A DNA stretch of 64,000 bases from Spirosoma sp. KCTC 42546 (GCF_006965485.1 NZ_CP041360.1:5374501-5438500); one strand, 5' to 3'; shown: positions 49,981 to 58,916, counted from the first letter of the stretch. The notes: generated by a model from the sequence alone, not told the origin. Numbers and translations: made by a program.

Positions 49981-49997
49981 TGTAGACCTTTATTAGT

Positions 49998-50030
49998 AAA
50001 AATGCCATAGCAGATCGCTATGGCATTTTT
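49998..50030 (+). terminator. Rho-independent terminator of glgX
   Basis: AAAATGCCATAG and CTATGGCATTTTT form a stem followed by a U run, 18 bp after the glgX stop. Confidence 0.9.
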
Positions 50031-50051
50031 ACTTTTGACACTTTCGCATTA

Positions 50052-50085
50052 CTGTGGTGTCAGCTACTTATAGCTGACACCACAG
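50052..50085 (-). terminator. Hairpin after the DUF3891 gene
   Basis: 15-bp perfect arms CTGTGGTGTCAGCTA and TAGCTGACACCACAG; 10 bp downstream of the DUF3891 stop on the minus strand. No U run. Confidence 0.65.
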
Positions 50086-50094
50086 AATCCATAA

Positions 50095-50826
50095 CTAATC
50101 ATGTTCTTTAAACGTCCACTCTTTTACACTAACAGGAGAGTCCTGTAGCGCATTATAGAGCTGTTTGTCATTTTTAAAAACTACCTGATCCAGGCAAAAC
50201 GTTTCAACATGAACAGTAACCTGAGGCCCCTCAAATGGCCAGGGGTCCAGGCTCAATGTTCCATCAGCGCGTTGATGAATGTAATACGATAAGTCATCTG
50301 GTCCTTTGCTGACTTCTAAACGTCGCTCTTCATGAGGTACCTGATTCAGGCAGAGCACAAGGGATAGCGCATCACACCATTGAAGAAACGCATAGGCATA
50401 ATCGGTTTCTGCTTTTGTGGCTTTCGATTCCTTCCGCCACTTGGTCTGGTTCGTCATCTGCTGGTCAAGAAATACATCCAATGCCTTATCGGTACCGCGT
50501 TTCGATTCGTACAGAAAAGACGTGTGCATAGACATGAGCAGCGCATTCCAGCGGCTTTTTTGCAGACCGATCTGAATCATTTGCTGACATTGCTCTACCG
50601 AATACTCTAGTAGTTCAAAATGAAGTGGTGTACCTGCCGCTGTCAGATGGTTACGGCCTTCCCAGGGATTCTGGCCATCATCGTGCTCTGTTAGCGCCGT
50701 TACTGTTTCAATCCAGCGGCTGGGTCGTTTATCTACTCGCCAATGCAGGGCCAGTTGTACGGCCAGTAAACCATGTGCCTGCTGGTTAATAATTTGCCAG
50801 CCCGTATCTGTTTGGGAAACAATCAT
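50095..50826 (-). CDS. DUF3891 protein
   Basis: 243 residues: QQAHGLLAVQLALHW, TALTEHDDGQNPWEG (conserved HDDG), MSMHTSFLYESKRG and YAYAFLQWCDALSLVLCLNQVP fit DUF3891, whose His/Asp pattern recalls HD-like metal sites. Function unknown. Its ATG is followed upstream by a purine-rich inverted repeat. Confidence 0.8.
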   Translation of the reverse strand: MIVSQTDTGWQIINQQAHGLLAVQLALHWRVDKRPSRWIETVTALTEHDDGQNPWEGRNHLTAAGTPLHFELLEYSVEQCQQMIQIGLQKSRWNALLMSMHTSFLYESKRGTDKALDVFLDQQMTNQTKWRKESKATKAETDYAYAFLQWCDALSLVLCLNQVPHEERRLEVSKGPDDLSYYIHQRADGTLSLDPWPFEGPQVTVHVETFCLDQVVFKNDKQLYNALQDSPVSVKEWTFKEHD

Positions 50827-50833
50827 AGAAGAA

Positions 50834-50938
50834 GGAGAAAAGGGAGAAAGGAGGAGGGGGAAGAAAGGGAAAAGAGTGAAGTACTTGATTAAGTAATACC
50901 CTCTTTTCTCTCTTTCTTCCCCCTCCTCCTTTCTCCCT
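50834..50938. repeat. Purine/pyrimidine long inverted repeat
   Basis: GGAGAAAAGGGAGAAAGGAGG words face CTCTTTTCTCTCTTTCTTCCC and CCTCCTTTCTCCC. It lies between tandem minus-strand genes and reaches the stop of the PNPOx-like gene at 50938. Confidence 0.8.
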
Positions 50939-51441
50939 CAATTGTAAATCTTTTCGTTCTCTCCCATCTTGGGCGGGTTGCCAGTTATGGCTGCATTGGC
51001 CTGCTGAATGAACCGAATCATTCGGCTATCGCTGGCACTCCAGTATTCAGCCATGTCGATGTGCACTTTCAGCAGCGTTAATTCCGGGTCGTCTTTCCCC
51101 TCAGGAAACCAGGCTTTTGCCTGTGGATTCCAGAGTTCATCCACTTTAGCCTGATCGTTAAACTCTTGCGCTTTACCTGATACAGATACATAATCAGCAT
51201 CGCTAACGGATGCAAACGACAGATTTACCCGTTGATCGTTGTTATCAATCTGATCGACCTTAGGCGAAGATCGCTTGGTAAAAAACCAGATGGTCCCATC
51301 TTCATCTACCTGTAAAGCAGCCATGGGTCTGCTTACTAAATTACCCTGTTCATCAACGGTTGTCATCATGGCGATACGAATGTCTTCGATCATATCGCGC
51401 ACCTTTTCCAGGGGTTTGTTAATGTGTTCTGTAGTTTCCAT
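50938..51441 (-). CDS. General stress protein 26-like PNPOx-fold protein
   Basis: 167 residues from the ATG at 51441 (METTEHINKPLEKVRDMIED). FMN-binding split-barrel motifs: IRIAMMTTVDEQGNLVSRPMAAL, IWFFTKRSSPKVDQIDNN and VNLSFASVSDADYVSVSGKA. The family binds flavin; GS26-type members are general stress proteins. The longer frame to 51483 starts in a word-like repeat. Confidence 0.85.
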   Translation of the reverse strand: METTEHINKPLEKVRDMIEDIRIAMMTTVDEQGNLVSRPMAALQVDEDGTIWFFTKRSSPKVDQIDNNDQRVNLSFASVSDADYVSVSGKAQEFNDQAKVDELWNPQAKAWFPEGKDDPELTLLKVHIDMAEYWSASDSRMIRFIQQANAAITGNPPKMGENEKIYN

Positions 51442-51459
51442 AACGTTGAAAAGAAAAGT

Positions 51460-51550
51460 CGCCAGTCGAAAGTCATTAGTCAATAGTATAGTTTTTGAAC
51501 CTACTTACTTTGACTGTTAACTATCGACTGACGACTAGTGACTATTAGCT
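51460..51550. repeat. Imperfect word-like inverted repeat (AGTCATTAGTC type)
   Basis: AGTCGCCAGTCGAAAGTCATTAGTCAATAG words face TAACTATCGACTGACGACTAGTGACTATTAG. Between tandem minus-strand genes. Confidence 0.65.
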
Positions 51551-51551
51551 A

Positions 51552-51968
51552 TTAATTATAAAGTGTTTCGCGCAGATCAATACCATAGAACAGAGAAGCT
51601 GGCGTAACGGCTGGGTTTTGCGCTTCAATATCTGTCTGATAGCCCATATCAATAATATTCACACAGCTACAAATCGTTTGCTGACACATAGCAAACACCT
51701 GTTGGCTACGCTCTGTATTAAACTGACTTACCTCCTGAGCACATTTTTCACATACTTCAATACAAGCTTTTGCCAGTAGCCGTGCATTTTCAGAACCACG
51801 AACATATAGCATGGCCAGGTTACGGCACATATCGGCACAATCCAGGTTTAGAAAAATACTCCGATACCGGCTCTCTATGTCTTCTGCATTGGAACATTCT
51901 GTAGCAAACTCATTACACAAAGTTGCACAGCTTGTTAACGAATCGTAAATGTTTTTCTTCCAGATCAT
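51552..51968 (-). CDS. DUF326 Cys-rich four-helix bundle (copper-binding Csp-like)
   Basis: 138 residues with Cys pairs along four helices: LTSCATLCNEFATEC, LDCADMCRNLAML, ACIEVCEKCAQEV and MCQQTICSCVNI. This is the spacing of the DUF326/copper storage protein family, which binds many Cu(I) ions inside the bundle. No signal peptide, so a cytoplasmic form. A stress or metal buffer role is inferred. Confidence 0.82.
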   Translation of the reverse strand: MIWKKNIYDSLTSCATLCNEFATECSNAEDIESRYRSIFLNLDCADMCRNLAMLYVRGSENARLLAKACIEVCEKCAQEVSQFNTERSQQVFAMCQQTICSCVNIIDMGYQTDIEAQNPAVTPASLFYGIDLRETLYN

Positions 51969-52007
51969 AGCTAATGGCAGGTTTAAGTTAGATATCGAAT
52001 AGTTGGG

Positions 52008-52220
52008 TTAGGCGTATTGCTGTATGTTTCTGACTGCCCACTCCCGGTTGGAACTCTCACAACGAGCCCACCGACGGGCCTCCTCAACACTCATCAGGAT
52101 GACATGTTGCTTATCTAACTGCCCTTGTTCCAGCAGTTGATTTGCAATCTCAATTGCCTTTGCCCGAGTAGTGGGATTTAATGACCGCATGGCCGCCGGA
52201 AAGTGAGTGATAGACCACAT
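52008..52220 (-). CDS. Small stress-cluster protein, unknown
   Basis: 70 residues: MWSITHFPAAMRSLNPTTRA, AIEIANQLLEQGQLDKQHV and SVEEARRWARCESS. It resembles small proteins recurrent in Bacteroidota stress clusters, but I cannot name the family. Cytoplasmic, helical. A TGGCAC motif lies 31 bp upstream of its start. Confidence 0.65.
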   Translation of the reverse strand: MWSITHFPAAMRSLNPTTRAKAIEIANQLLEQGQLDKQHVILMSVEEARRWARCESSNREWAVRNIQQYA

Positions 52221-52250
52221 AGAGATAGTTAGTAGGTTATCTATTGACTA

Positions 52251-52266
52251 AACTAATATTGTGCCA
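52251..52266 (-). promoter_or_regulatory. Candidate sigma-54-like promoter of the 52008 gene
   Basis: Minus-strand TGGCACAATATTAGTT; good -24 part, poor -12 part. 31 bp before the ATG at 52220. The rest of the gap 52221-52519 shows nothing else. Confidence 0.3.
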
Positions 52267-52519
52267 CCTCTAAAATAATCAACCACCACACTTCACACCA
52301 ACCAAGCCAACAACTCATTATCAACAACTTATAAGATAATTATTTGATCTATGGATTGATATTCTCCGTCGATCCTGTAGACTATCTGTAGAATTTACCA
52401 GCGGGATTGTGTATGTTTTTACCCAGTCAATTCCACAAAAAAACCAGCTTTGGGTAAAAGCTGGTTAATGAGTGATCTATGCTACGAAAAAGCCAGGAAA
52501 CTACTTAGGGCGCATCTGC

Positions 52520-53992
52520 TTATTTTGGAAAAAACAGTCGAAATGTAGTTCCAGTAGCCACCTTACTTTCCACTTCAATTGATCCCTTGTGGCTATTGAT
52601 GATATTTTGTGTAGCGGTTAATCCCAATCCCATCCCCCCCGATTTCCCGGTAAAGAACGGATCGAAAAGGCGTTGTCTATCTGCTTCACTAATCCCTCCT
52701 CCATTATCGCTCACCTCTACACATACCCGATTGTTATCCGTACAGGTCGTTCGTACCGAAAGCACACCCTTTCCTTCTTCCATAGCTTCTACTGCGTTGA
52801 CTAAAATATTCAGCAACGCCGTTTTTACCTGATCGCGGTCTAGTAATGCCTGGCCGTCGTCGGTCGTGAAATTCGTTTCGAGTCGCATCCGTTTCAGTTT
52901 GATCCGGTCGCTAACGAGCTGTAACGTTTCTTTAACAACGCCATTAAAATCCTGCTTTTTCCGATCCAGATCGCGGGGTTTCGATGAATTGAGCATTTCT
53001 GTAATGAGTTGCCCAATACGGTCCACATTGCGCCCAATGATATCCGTAAACATGGTTACATACTCATTGTCTGTATCCAGTTCATCTTTAAGCTGTTCAA
53101 GAGCCAGGCTAAGGTTAGTAAGTGGATTACGCACCTCATGGGCAATACTGCGGGCAATTTTGCCGGTCATAGTCAGTTTTTCGGCCAGGATCAGATCCTG
53201 TTGAGCCCGTTTCTGATCTGTAATGTCACGCACAATTCCCTGGTACCACTCTGGATGCCCAATCATATCCTCGACCGCCCAAACGGAGATCAGGCAAACC
53301 CGTTTACGGCCGTTTCGGTGAATTAGTGTGGTTTCGAAATCTTTGATTTGACCATGCTCGCGGACGTTAAACCGCAGATTACGCAGGTGATTCAGATCAG
53401 CAAAAAGGCGAGCGGGATTCAGGTGTCGGAGTTCGTCACGACTGTACCCTAATAACTGTTCAACGGAGGAGTTGGCGTCCTGAAATCGAAGTTCATCATT
53501 AGCCACAAAAATGGCATCGATTGACCGTTCAAACAGGGTTCGGTATTTATTTTCTTTCTGAGCAACTTCGGCAAGTACACTCGCCTGTCGGAGCGCATAT
53601 CGGATACTACGCCCAAGGAGTTGGGCATCAATTCGCCCTTTCACTAAATAGTCGGCGGCTCCCAATTCAAGTGCCGACTGGTCTACGGTCAGATCATCCT
53701 GGCCGGTAAGCAGAATCATTGGGGCCCGGCAACCCATCCGAAATGCTTCCTGAATCAAATCAATACCTGTATACGGGCCCAGTCGGTAATCGACTAGATA
53801 CACATCGTATTGTCCCGTATCAATAGCTGCCAGACCCCGATCATAGCTATCTACCCAGTCGAGTTTAATGGACGAATTTTCTCTGACAGAAACTAAGGCT
53901 TTGGTAAGCAAGTAATCATCTTCGTCATCTTCAATGAGAAGAATACGAATCGTTTCCTTTTTTTCGGCAACATCGAGTGGGGCAGGTATCAT
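52520..53992 (-). CDS. Hybrid receiver-PAS-histidine kinase
   Basis: 490 residues, no TM. Receiver domain first (ILLIEDDEDDYLLTKAL, YLVDYRLGPYTGID with phospho-Asp), then a PAS domain (FERSIDAIFVANDELRFQDAN), HisKA with RSIAHEVRNPLTNLSLAL and HATPase with NILVNAVEAM, VSDNGGGIS and GGMGLGLTATQNII. A soluble sensor that can both receive and give phosphate. Neighbour of a single-domain receiver (54073), a plausible partner. Confidence 0.93.
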   Translation of the reverse strand: MIPAPLDVAEKKETIRILLIEDDEDDYLLTKALVSVRENSSIKLDWVDSYDRGLAAIDTGQYDVYLVDYRLGPYTGIDLIQEAFRMGCRAPMILLTGQDDLTVDQSALELGAADYLVKGRIDAQLLGRSIRYALRQASVLAEVAQKENKYRTLFERSIDAIFVANDELRFQDANSSVEQLLGYSRDELRHLNPARLFADLNHLRNLRFNVREHGQIKDFETTLIHRNGRKRVCLISVWAVEDMIGHPEWYQGIVRDITDQKRAQQDLILAEKLTMTGKIARSIAHEVRNPLTNLSLALEQLKDELDTDNEYVTMFTDIIGRNVDRIGQLITEMLNSSKPRDLDRKKQDFNGVVKETLQLVSDRIKLKRMRLETNFTTDDGQALLDRDQVKTALLNILVNAVEAMEEGKGVLSVRTTCTDNNRVCVEVSDNGGGISEADRQRLFDPFFTGKSGGMGLGLTATQNIINSHKGSIEVESKVATGTTFRLFFPK

Positions 53993-54072
53993 AAACCGTG
54001 AGTAGTTGGCAATGAACGGTACCGTGTGTACCCATCAGCAAGACCATTTACTGATAAGTACTCACTAGCTGG

Positions 54073-54492
54073 TTATGGCAATTTAACGGTATCTATCCAG
54101 TATGTTTTTAAAGCCCCAACCATTTCGACCAAGCGGTTAAAATTGAATGGCTTTGTTACAAATGAATTAACGCCGAGATTATAGGTTTTCAGTACGTCTT
54201 CGTCGGCTGAGGATGTAGTCATCACGACCACGGGTAAACGCCGTAGTTTAGGATCATCCTTTATCTCATTAAGGGCCTGAAAGCCATTCTTACGAGGCAT
54301 GTTCAGATCTAAAATCAATAAATTAGGCCAAGGAGCATTGTCTTCGTTATAACGACCCTCCCGACGTAGATATTCCATTAACTCTTCACCATCTTCAACA
54401 AACTGAACATTTTGCGTATAACCACTCTGACGAAGTGCCTTATCCATAAACAGGCGGTCATCTGTATCATCGTCTGCAATTAGAATGGTCAT
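54073..54492 (-). CDS. Single-domain response regulator (Rcp1/CheY-like)
   Basis: 139 residues from the ATG at 54492 (MTILIADDDTDDRLFMDKAL). ADDD pocket, LLILDLNMPRKNG with phospho-Asp, VMTTSSADED and SFVTKPFN. The insertion before the phospho-Asp (YLRREGRYNEDNAPW) is typical of receivers that serve phytochrome or bacteriophytochrome kinases. No output domain. 81 bp upstream of the hybrid kinase gene on the same strand. Confidence 0.92.
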   Translation of the reverse strand: MTILIADDDTDDRLFMDKALRQSGYTQNVQFVEDGEELMEYLRREGRYNEDNAPWPNLLILDLNMPRKNGFQALNEIKDDPKLRRLPVVVMTTSSADEDVLKTYNLGVNSFVTKPFNFNRLVEMVGALKTYWIDTVKLP

Positions 54493-55129
54493 GGATGTAA
54501 GTCTACGGTGCATACAAATCAGTAAAAAGTTACGGCTGGAGAGTGCTAATCAATTTCCTGCGTTTTGATATACTCAGGTTTCCAGTACGTACGCGGCTGA
54601 TTAGCTATTCCTTATCTGTCTTTAGCTTTTTCAGAAGTTACCCTCCCCTCCAAAATTACTCAAAAACATCAATTTATTAACGTATTATTTACCAGTATAA
54701 AATCCAGAACACCTATCTTGATTTAAGGTGTTTGCATAAGCTTATAAATTGCACTTTTCATATATTTCTATTTTAAGTGTTTATAAACTAACCTATTACT
54801 ACCCGCTCAATCCTTTTTCAAACTGTTGTTTGCCAATTTCAGGCTTTAGAAAATATTTTCTACATAATTAAAGCAAACAGGGCTTCTGATAATAAATTCT
54901 TATTCAGAGGTTTCAAAAACTGAATGTTGTATTCTACAAGTTGGGGAATTTCTTACTCGCCTAAGCTTAAAAATTTATGCAGTGCCTATACGTTCAACAT
55001 ATCTATAAACCCAAGTAAACCAGGCTACCACAGAGATTTACCCTAAAAATGGCGGTTTTGGCACGAATTTACCACCTCTATACACAGAGCAGAAGTAACT
55101 TAGGTACTGCTTTTAAATCGAAAATCGTT
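54493..55129. other. AT-rich divergent gap
   Basis: 637 bp. No gene, RNA or strong hairpin recognised. A TGGCACG motif lies at 55059-55073. In-frame codons from 55049 precede the chosen start of the next gene but show no family similarity. Confidence 0.4.
55059..55073 (+). promoter_or_regulatory. Candidate sigma-54-like promoter of the porin-type gene
   Basis: TGGCACGAATTTACC has a perfect -24 TGGCACG; the -12 part is weak. 57 bp before the ATG at 55130. Confidence 0.35.
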
Positions 55130-55774
55130 ATGAAACATTCAGTAAAAACCTTGCTTGTAGCCGCTATTCTTACAACAGGTGCCTTAATGATCAACTCGTC
55201 TACTGCGTTAGCACAAGGAAAAACGCGGGTTGGCGTAAAAGGGGGATTAAATGCCAGTTCGCTATTCTACGACAGTCAGGGAGCCAGCAATAAAAATGAG
55301 CGCATTGGCTTTCATCTAGGAATATTTTCCCAGATACCTGTTGGTGAGTTTTTTGCCGTCCAACCAGAATTGCTCTATATGACCAAAGGCGCATCAGCTA
55401 CCTATGACGTCATTGGCTTTACGGGAAAAAATACGTTTAAACTTAATTATGCCGAGCTACCCGTTTTAGCTACGTTTAAGCTGGGTCAGGCAGTTGAGTT
55501 ACAGGCAGGCCCCTACGTATCCTACCTACTGAATTCAAACATCAATTCGAACGGCGATTTTGGCACAGGAACAAGTGCAATCAATCGGGATAATTTCAAC
55601 AAAGTTGATTACGGAATTGCAGGCGGCTTGAACCTTTACTTCGGTAAAGCCTTTATTGGCGCGCGTTATGAACAGGGTCTGCAAACCATTGCTAACAGTG
55701 GAGCCGCTAAAACGGTATTGGGCAATGCTAAGAATGGAGTTGGCTTGCTATCCGTTGGCTTCAGCCTGAATTAG
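55130..55774 (+). CDS. PorT-like outer membrane beta-barrel protein
   Basis: 214 residues from the ATG at 55130, giving a signal peptide (TLLVAAILTTGALMINSSTALAQ). The mature part alternates in beta-barrel style: VGVKGGLNASSLFYD, IGFHLGIFSQIPVGEFFAVQPELLYMTKG, LNYAELPVLATFKLG, LQAGPYVSYLL and FIGARYEQGLQTI, ending in a C-terminal aromatic-hydrophobic strand. It matches the outer membrane beta-barrel family common in Bacteroidota. Role unknown. Confidence 0.85.
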   Translation: MKHSVKTLLVAAILTTGALMINSSTALAQGKTRVGVKGGLNASSLFYDSQGASNKNERIGFHLGIFSQIPVGEFFAVQPELLYMTKGASATYDVIGFTGKNTFKLNYAELPVLATFKLGQAVELQAGPYVSYLLNSNINSNGDFGTGTSAINRDNFNKVDYGIAGGLNLYFGKAFIGARYEQGLQTIANSGAAKTVLGNAKNGVGLLSVGFSLN

Positions 55775-55778
55775 TTGA

Positions 55779-55849
55779 GTAGGTAAAGTAAGTGCAGTGG
55801 GTGAAGAGGGTTAGGAACCTACTTCACCCACTGCACTTACTTTACCTAC
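55779..55849. terminator. 28-bp-arm perfect hairpin between convergent genes
   Basis: Arms 55779-55806 and 55822-55849 are perfect complements; the arms hold near-tandem words GTAGGTAAAGTAAGTGCAG. It lies between the porin-type gene (+) and the sigma-54 regulator (-) and can end both. Confidence 0.85.
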
Positions 55850-55853
55850 TAAC

Positions 55854-57329
55854 TCACAAATGGATATCGTACGCTTTCAATTTATTATAGAGCGTTTTAC
55901 GATCAATATTAAGGACTTCAGCCGCTTTGGTTTTGTTATAGCCTGTTTTTTCCAGTACCTTCAGAATAGCAGCCCGTTCAGCGTTCTCAGATACCGACTT
56001 CAAATTAGCCGCCGATTGAGTAAAGACTGGAACACCGGGTCGAGCGGGGTCGTAATTAATCTGAATATTAGTAGTACCGGTATCTTCAGGCGTGAAATAC
56101 TGGGGCGAGATGATCTCATGCGGTAGTACATCGGCTTCAATATAATCGCCTTGAGTTAGCAACACGGCCCGTTTCACCACATTTTGCAATTCGCGGAGAT
56201 TGCCATGCCAGTAATACTCTTTTAACTTTTCTTTTGCTTCCTCTTCAAACCCCTGAATATCTTTCTCTAGTTGCACATTAGCCAACTCCAGAAAATGATC
56301 AGCGAAAATCATAATATCGGACTTGCGCTCACGCAGGGGCGATAAATGCATTTCGAATTCAGCAATGCGGTGATAGATATCTTCCCGAAACTTGCCTTGC
56401 CGAACGGCCTCGCGCAGATCTTCATTTGTAGCTACTATAATCCGAACATCGACCGGAATATCCTGATTACTGCCAATACGCCGAATCTTACGCTCCTGTA
56501 ATACACGAAGCAACTTGATTTGATTGTCGTACGACAAGTTTCCGATCTCATCCAGGAAGATGGTGCCACCATTGGCAAATTCAAAGCTACCGGCCTTGTC
56601 CGACATAGCGCCGGTGAAGGAGCCTTTCACATGCCCGAATAATTCGCTACCGGCTAATTCTTTCCCAAGAGCGCCACAGTCAATGGCCACAAATGGTTTA
56701 TCGGCTCGTTTGCTTTTGAGGTGAATTGCATTGGCAACAAACTCCTTACCCGTACCTGTTTCGCCGGTAATGATAACCGACATATCGGTGGGAGCAATCA
56801 AGTCAATGTGTTTCTGAAGTTGTTCGGCAGCCCGACTTCTACCAAAAATGAAGCGTTTTCCATCCGGGGTTAACTGCGTTTTGGCAGGAGCTACTTTTAC
56901 AGCAGGTGCTTTTGGTATGCCAGTAGCAGTAGTGGCCGATGAACCCTTCGACTGATTTAACGATTGGGCGCGCCGTTCGAGGGCTGCTTTTATCGTATAT
57001 AAGATTTCGTCGGGATAGAGTGGTTTTGTTACGTAATCATAAGCCCCATGCTTAACCGTCTGCACCGCCATTCGAACATCAGAATAGCCGGTGATGATAA
57101 TTACAGCGGTGGTGGGGTGCATAACCTTGATGCGACGAAGCATCTCCAGGCCATCAATATCAGGAAGTTTAAAATCGCAGATGACTAACTCAAAAGCTTC
57201 TTTCCGTAACAGAACCAGCCCATCATCGCCCCGCTGTACCGACGCTGTTTTATAGCCCTGCTTGCTCAGAAAACGCTCAAGAAGCAGGCATATATCATTA
57301 TTATCGTCAATAATCAGAATTTTTTCCAT
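55854..57329 (-). CDS. Sigma-54-dependent response regulator (NtrC type)
   Basis: 491 residues from the ATG at 57329 (MEKILIIDDNNDICLLLE). Receiver with phospho-Asp in VICDFKLPDIDGL; linker rich in Ala/Thr/Pro; AAA+ domain with GETGTGKEF (Walker A), GSFTGAMSDKAGSFE (GAFTGA loop, Ala to Ser) and GGTIFLDEIG (Walker B); C-terminal Fis helix-turn-helix (AAILKVLEKTGYNKTKAAEVLNIDRKTLYNKL). It drives sigma-54 RNA polymerase when phosphorylated. A likely regulator of the nearby genes carrying TGGYAC motifs. Confidence 0.95.
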   Translation of the reverse strand: MEKILIIDDNNDICLLLERFLSKQGYKTASVQRGDDGLVLLRKEAFELVICDFKLPDIDGLEMLRRIKVMHPTTAVIIITGYSDVRMAVQTVKHGAYDYVTKPLYPDEILYTIKAALERRAQSLNQSKGSSATTATGIPKAPAVKVAPAKTQLTPDGKRFIFGRSRAAEQLQKHIDLIAPTDMSVIITGETGTGKEFVANAIHLKSKRADKPFVAIDCGALGKELAGSELFGHVKGSFTGAMSDKAGSFEFANGGTIFLDEIGNLSYDNQIKLLRVLQERKIRRIGSNQDIPVDVRIIVATNEDLREAVRQGKFREDIYHRIAEFEMHLSPLRERKSDIMIFADHFLELANVQLEKDIQGFEEEAKEKLKEYYWHGNLRELQNVVKRAVLLTQGDYIEADVLPHEIISPQYFTPEDTGTTNIQINYDPARPGVPVFTQSAANLKSVSENAERAAILKVLEKTGYNKTKAAEVLNIDRKTLYNKLKAYDIHL

Positions 57330-57424
57330 GAAGCGGCATTGAACTTGTTCAGACAGACCATGTCCAGTAATGAACAACGAATGAATCTACCTTAGCTGTA
57401 TGAAAGCTGTATGAACAAAGTTAC

Positions 57425-57826
57425 TCAAACCTGAATGGTTTGCAAAGCCATCTCTACCGAACGGCGAGTAAAGGGTTTACCAATAAAATAATCAGCTCCT
57501 TGCTCAGTAGCCCGCCGACGTTCAGCCTGTCCATCAAAGGCACTGATCATAATAACCTTAGCTTCGGTTTGATCTTCTTTGATGAATGGCAATAAATCAA
57601 ACCCAAGTCCATCGGGCAAATTTAAATCTAGAAAAATAGCGTCGAATTTCTGTGTATGGAGGCACTGACGTCCTTCTTCAATAAAATGGGCGCAGGTAGG
57701 CTGATAGCCCAGGCGACGTAACAACCCTGATAGCAACAGACAGATATCGGCTTCATCATCAACAATCAATACGCGTTTTGCAAGAGGTGCTGTATTGATG
57801 GCGACCGGCCTGTATTGTTGTCCCAT
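57425..57826 (-). CDS. Single-domain response regulator
   Basis: 133 residues from the ATG at 57826 (MGQQYRPVAINTAPL) or 142 from 57853. Receiver only: VLIVDDEADICLLLSGLL, AIFLDLNLPDGLGF (phospho-Asp), VIMISAFDGQ and FIGKPFTRRS. It lies 95 bp upstream of the sigma-54 activator on the same strand, suggesting one phosphorelay. Confidence 0.92.
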   Translation of the reverse strand: MGQQYRPVAINTAPLAKRVLIVDDEADICLLLSGLLRRLGYQPTCAHFIEEGRQCLHTQKFDAIFLDLNLPDGLGFDLLPFIKEDQTEAKVIMISAFDGQAERRRATEQGADYFIGKPFTRRSVEMALQTIQV

Positions 57827-57853
57827 GCTAACCCCTGTTATTGTATTTACCAC

Positions 57854-58281
57854 GGCTCATTTCGTTTTCATTTGTGTTCTTCTTACACACTCTATTATAA
57901 AATATGTGCCGAAAGTGTAAGCCTGAGTCAAAAATCAAGTAGCAACATACATTAATGTCCATTAGATTAACAGTTTGCGCTTATAATTTCATTAATTTAT
58001 ATCGGCTATAAACTAATTCGCCCGCTAAAGAACTGTTGGGGATTGAGCTATTTTTCTACGTTTATTCTACAAGTGTAGAAATTAATCCACAGTTTTTGTT
58101 TTGCAGCAGGTTTTCTCGCTTCGATAATAAGTGAAGAATATGACCTAATTAAATGCTCATTTACAAGCGTATAAGGGTATATATAGGAAACGATTGGATG
58201 TATTTACCATTATTGGCACAACTTTTTCTAATAAGATTGTCAATTGCGAGATAGTTAATTCTGATTTACTCAATAAACGTC
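57854..58281. other. AT-rich divergent gap
   Basis: 428 bp; no gene found. A TGGCAC motif lies at 58214-58229, upstream of the small membrane protein. Confidence 0.4.
58214..58229 (+). promoter_or_regulatory. Candidate shared promoter motif, copy 1
   Basis: TGGCACAACTTTTTCT, 52 bp before the ATG at 58282. The motif at 58852-58867 (TGGTACAGTATTTTCT) matches it at 12 of 16 positions and both are followed by A-TA-GATTG-like sequence. Confidence 0.4.
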
Positions 58282-58449
58282 ATGGGAAACCTTCTTTACA
58301 CTATAGCCGTGATTTTGATCATTATCTGGCTCCTGGGCTTTCTAGGCGTGTTAGGAACAGGTATTGCTAGTGGTAATTTAATTCATATTCTACTAGTGAT
58401 TGCGGTGATTGCGATTATTCTACGCTTAATACAGGGGCGCGGGGTGTGA
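58282..58449 (+). CDS. lmo0937-like (DUF5670) small membrane protein
   Basis: A 55-residue protein too short to be listed by common cut-offs: MGNLLYTIAVILIIIWLLGF, then GIASGNLIHILLVIAVIAII and LRLIQGRGV. Two TM helices joined by a short loop with the family's LG-(F/V)-x-G-...-IHxLLVIAVI pattern. Such proteins occur in stress clusters; role unknown. It has its own motif upstream and a terminator-like hairpin downstream. Confidence 0.85.
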   Translation: MGNLLYTIAVILIIIWLLGFLGVLGTGIASGNLIHILLVIAVIAIILRLIQGRGV

Positions 58450-58589
58450 AGAAGGGAGTACATGTAGTCAACAAGTCATAGAGATATCACCTGTGATACA
58501 TATCATTTTCTAACCAAGCAATTGTGTTAGACTCGGGTTAGCCCGAAGCAATTCATTTTAGGTTAAGTACAAGTTACGGTGGGTACGGA

Positions 58590-58625
58590 ATCCCTGCGCC
58601 AAGTTGAGCGCGGGGATTTTTTTTG
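58590..58625 (+). terminator. Rho-independent terminator
   Basis: ATCCCTGCGC (58590-58599) and GCGCGGGGAT (58608-58617) pair with one mismatch and are followed by eight U. 140 bp after the small membrane gene. Confidence 0.85.
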
Positions 58626-58851
58626 TGCCTGTAGAATTCAGATGATGTGGGTTATACCGTATCTGCGTATCAATAGTTATCATCAGCATCTAAAGAATCA
58701 ACAGAATCTCTCGTAGTTCGAGACTCGGCAACCAGTTGGGGTCATTGCGTAAAACGTGGACGCCCTTGTAGAAAAAAATCCTCAACATCCCAAACCAGCA
58801 CTATATTGTACCGTACTCATATACAACGACTTACCCTCTTTTCTAATCAGT

Positions 58852-58867
58852 GGTACAGTATTTTCTA
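58852..58867 (+). promoter_or_regulatory. Candidate shared promoter motif, copy 2
   Basis: TGGTACAGTATTTTCT, 50 bp before the ATG at 58917 of the first YtxH gene. Closely similar to 58214-58229. Confidence 0.4.
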
Positions 58868-58916
58868 GTAGATTGACGATATTGGAACCATAAGTCATTC
58901 ACCAAAGTTAGAAATC

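Larger units (their letters stand above)
58450..58916. other. Gap with a terminator; no gene seen
   Basis: 467 bp. Apart from the hairpin at 58590-58625 and the motif at 58852 nothing is recognised; a small RNA ending at the hairpin is possible. Confidence 0.4.
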
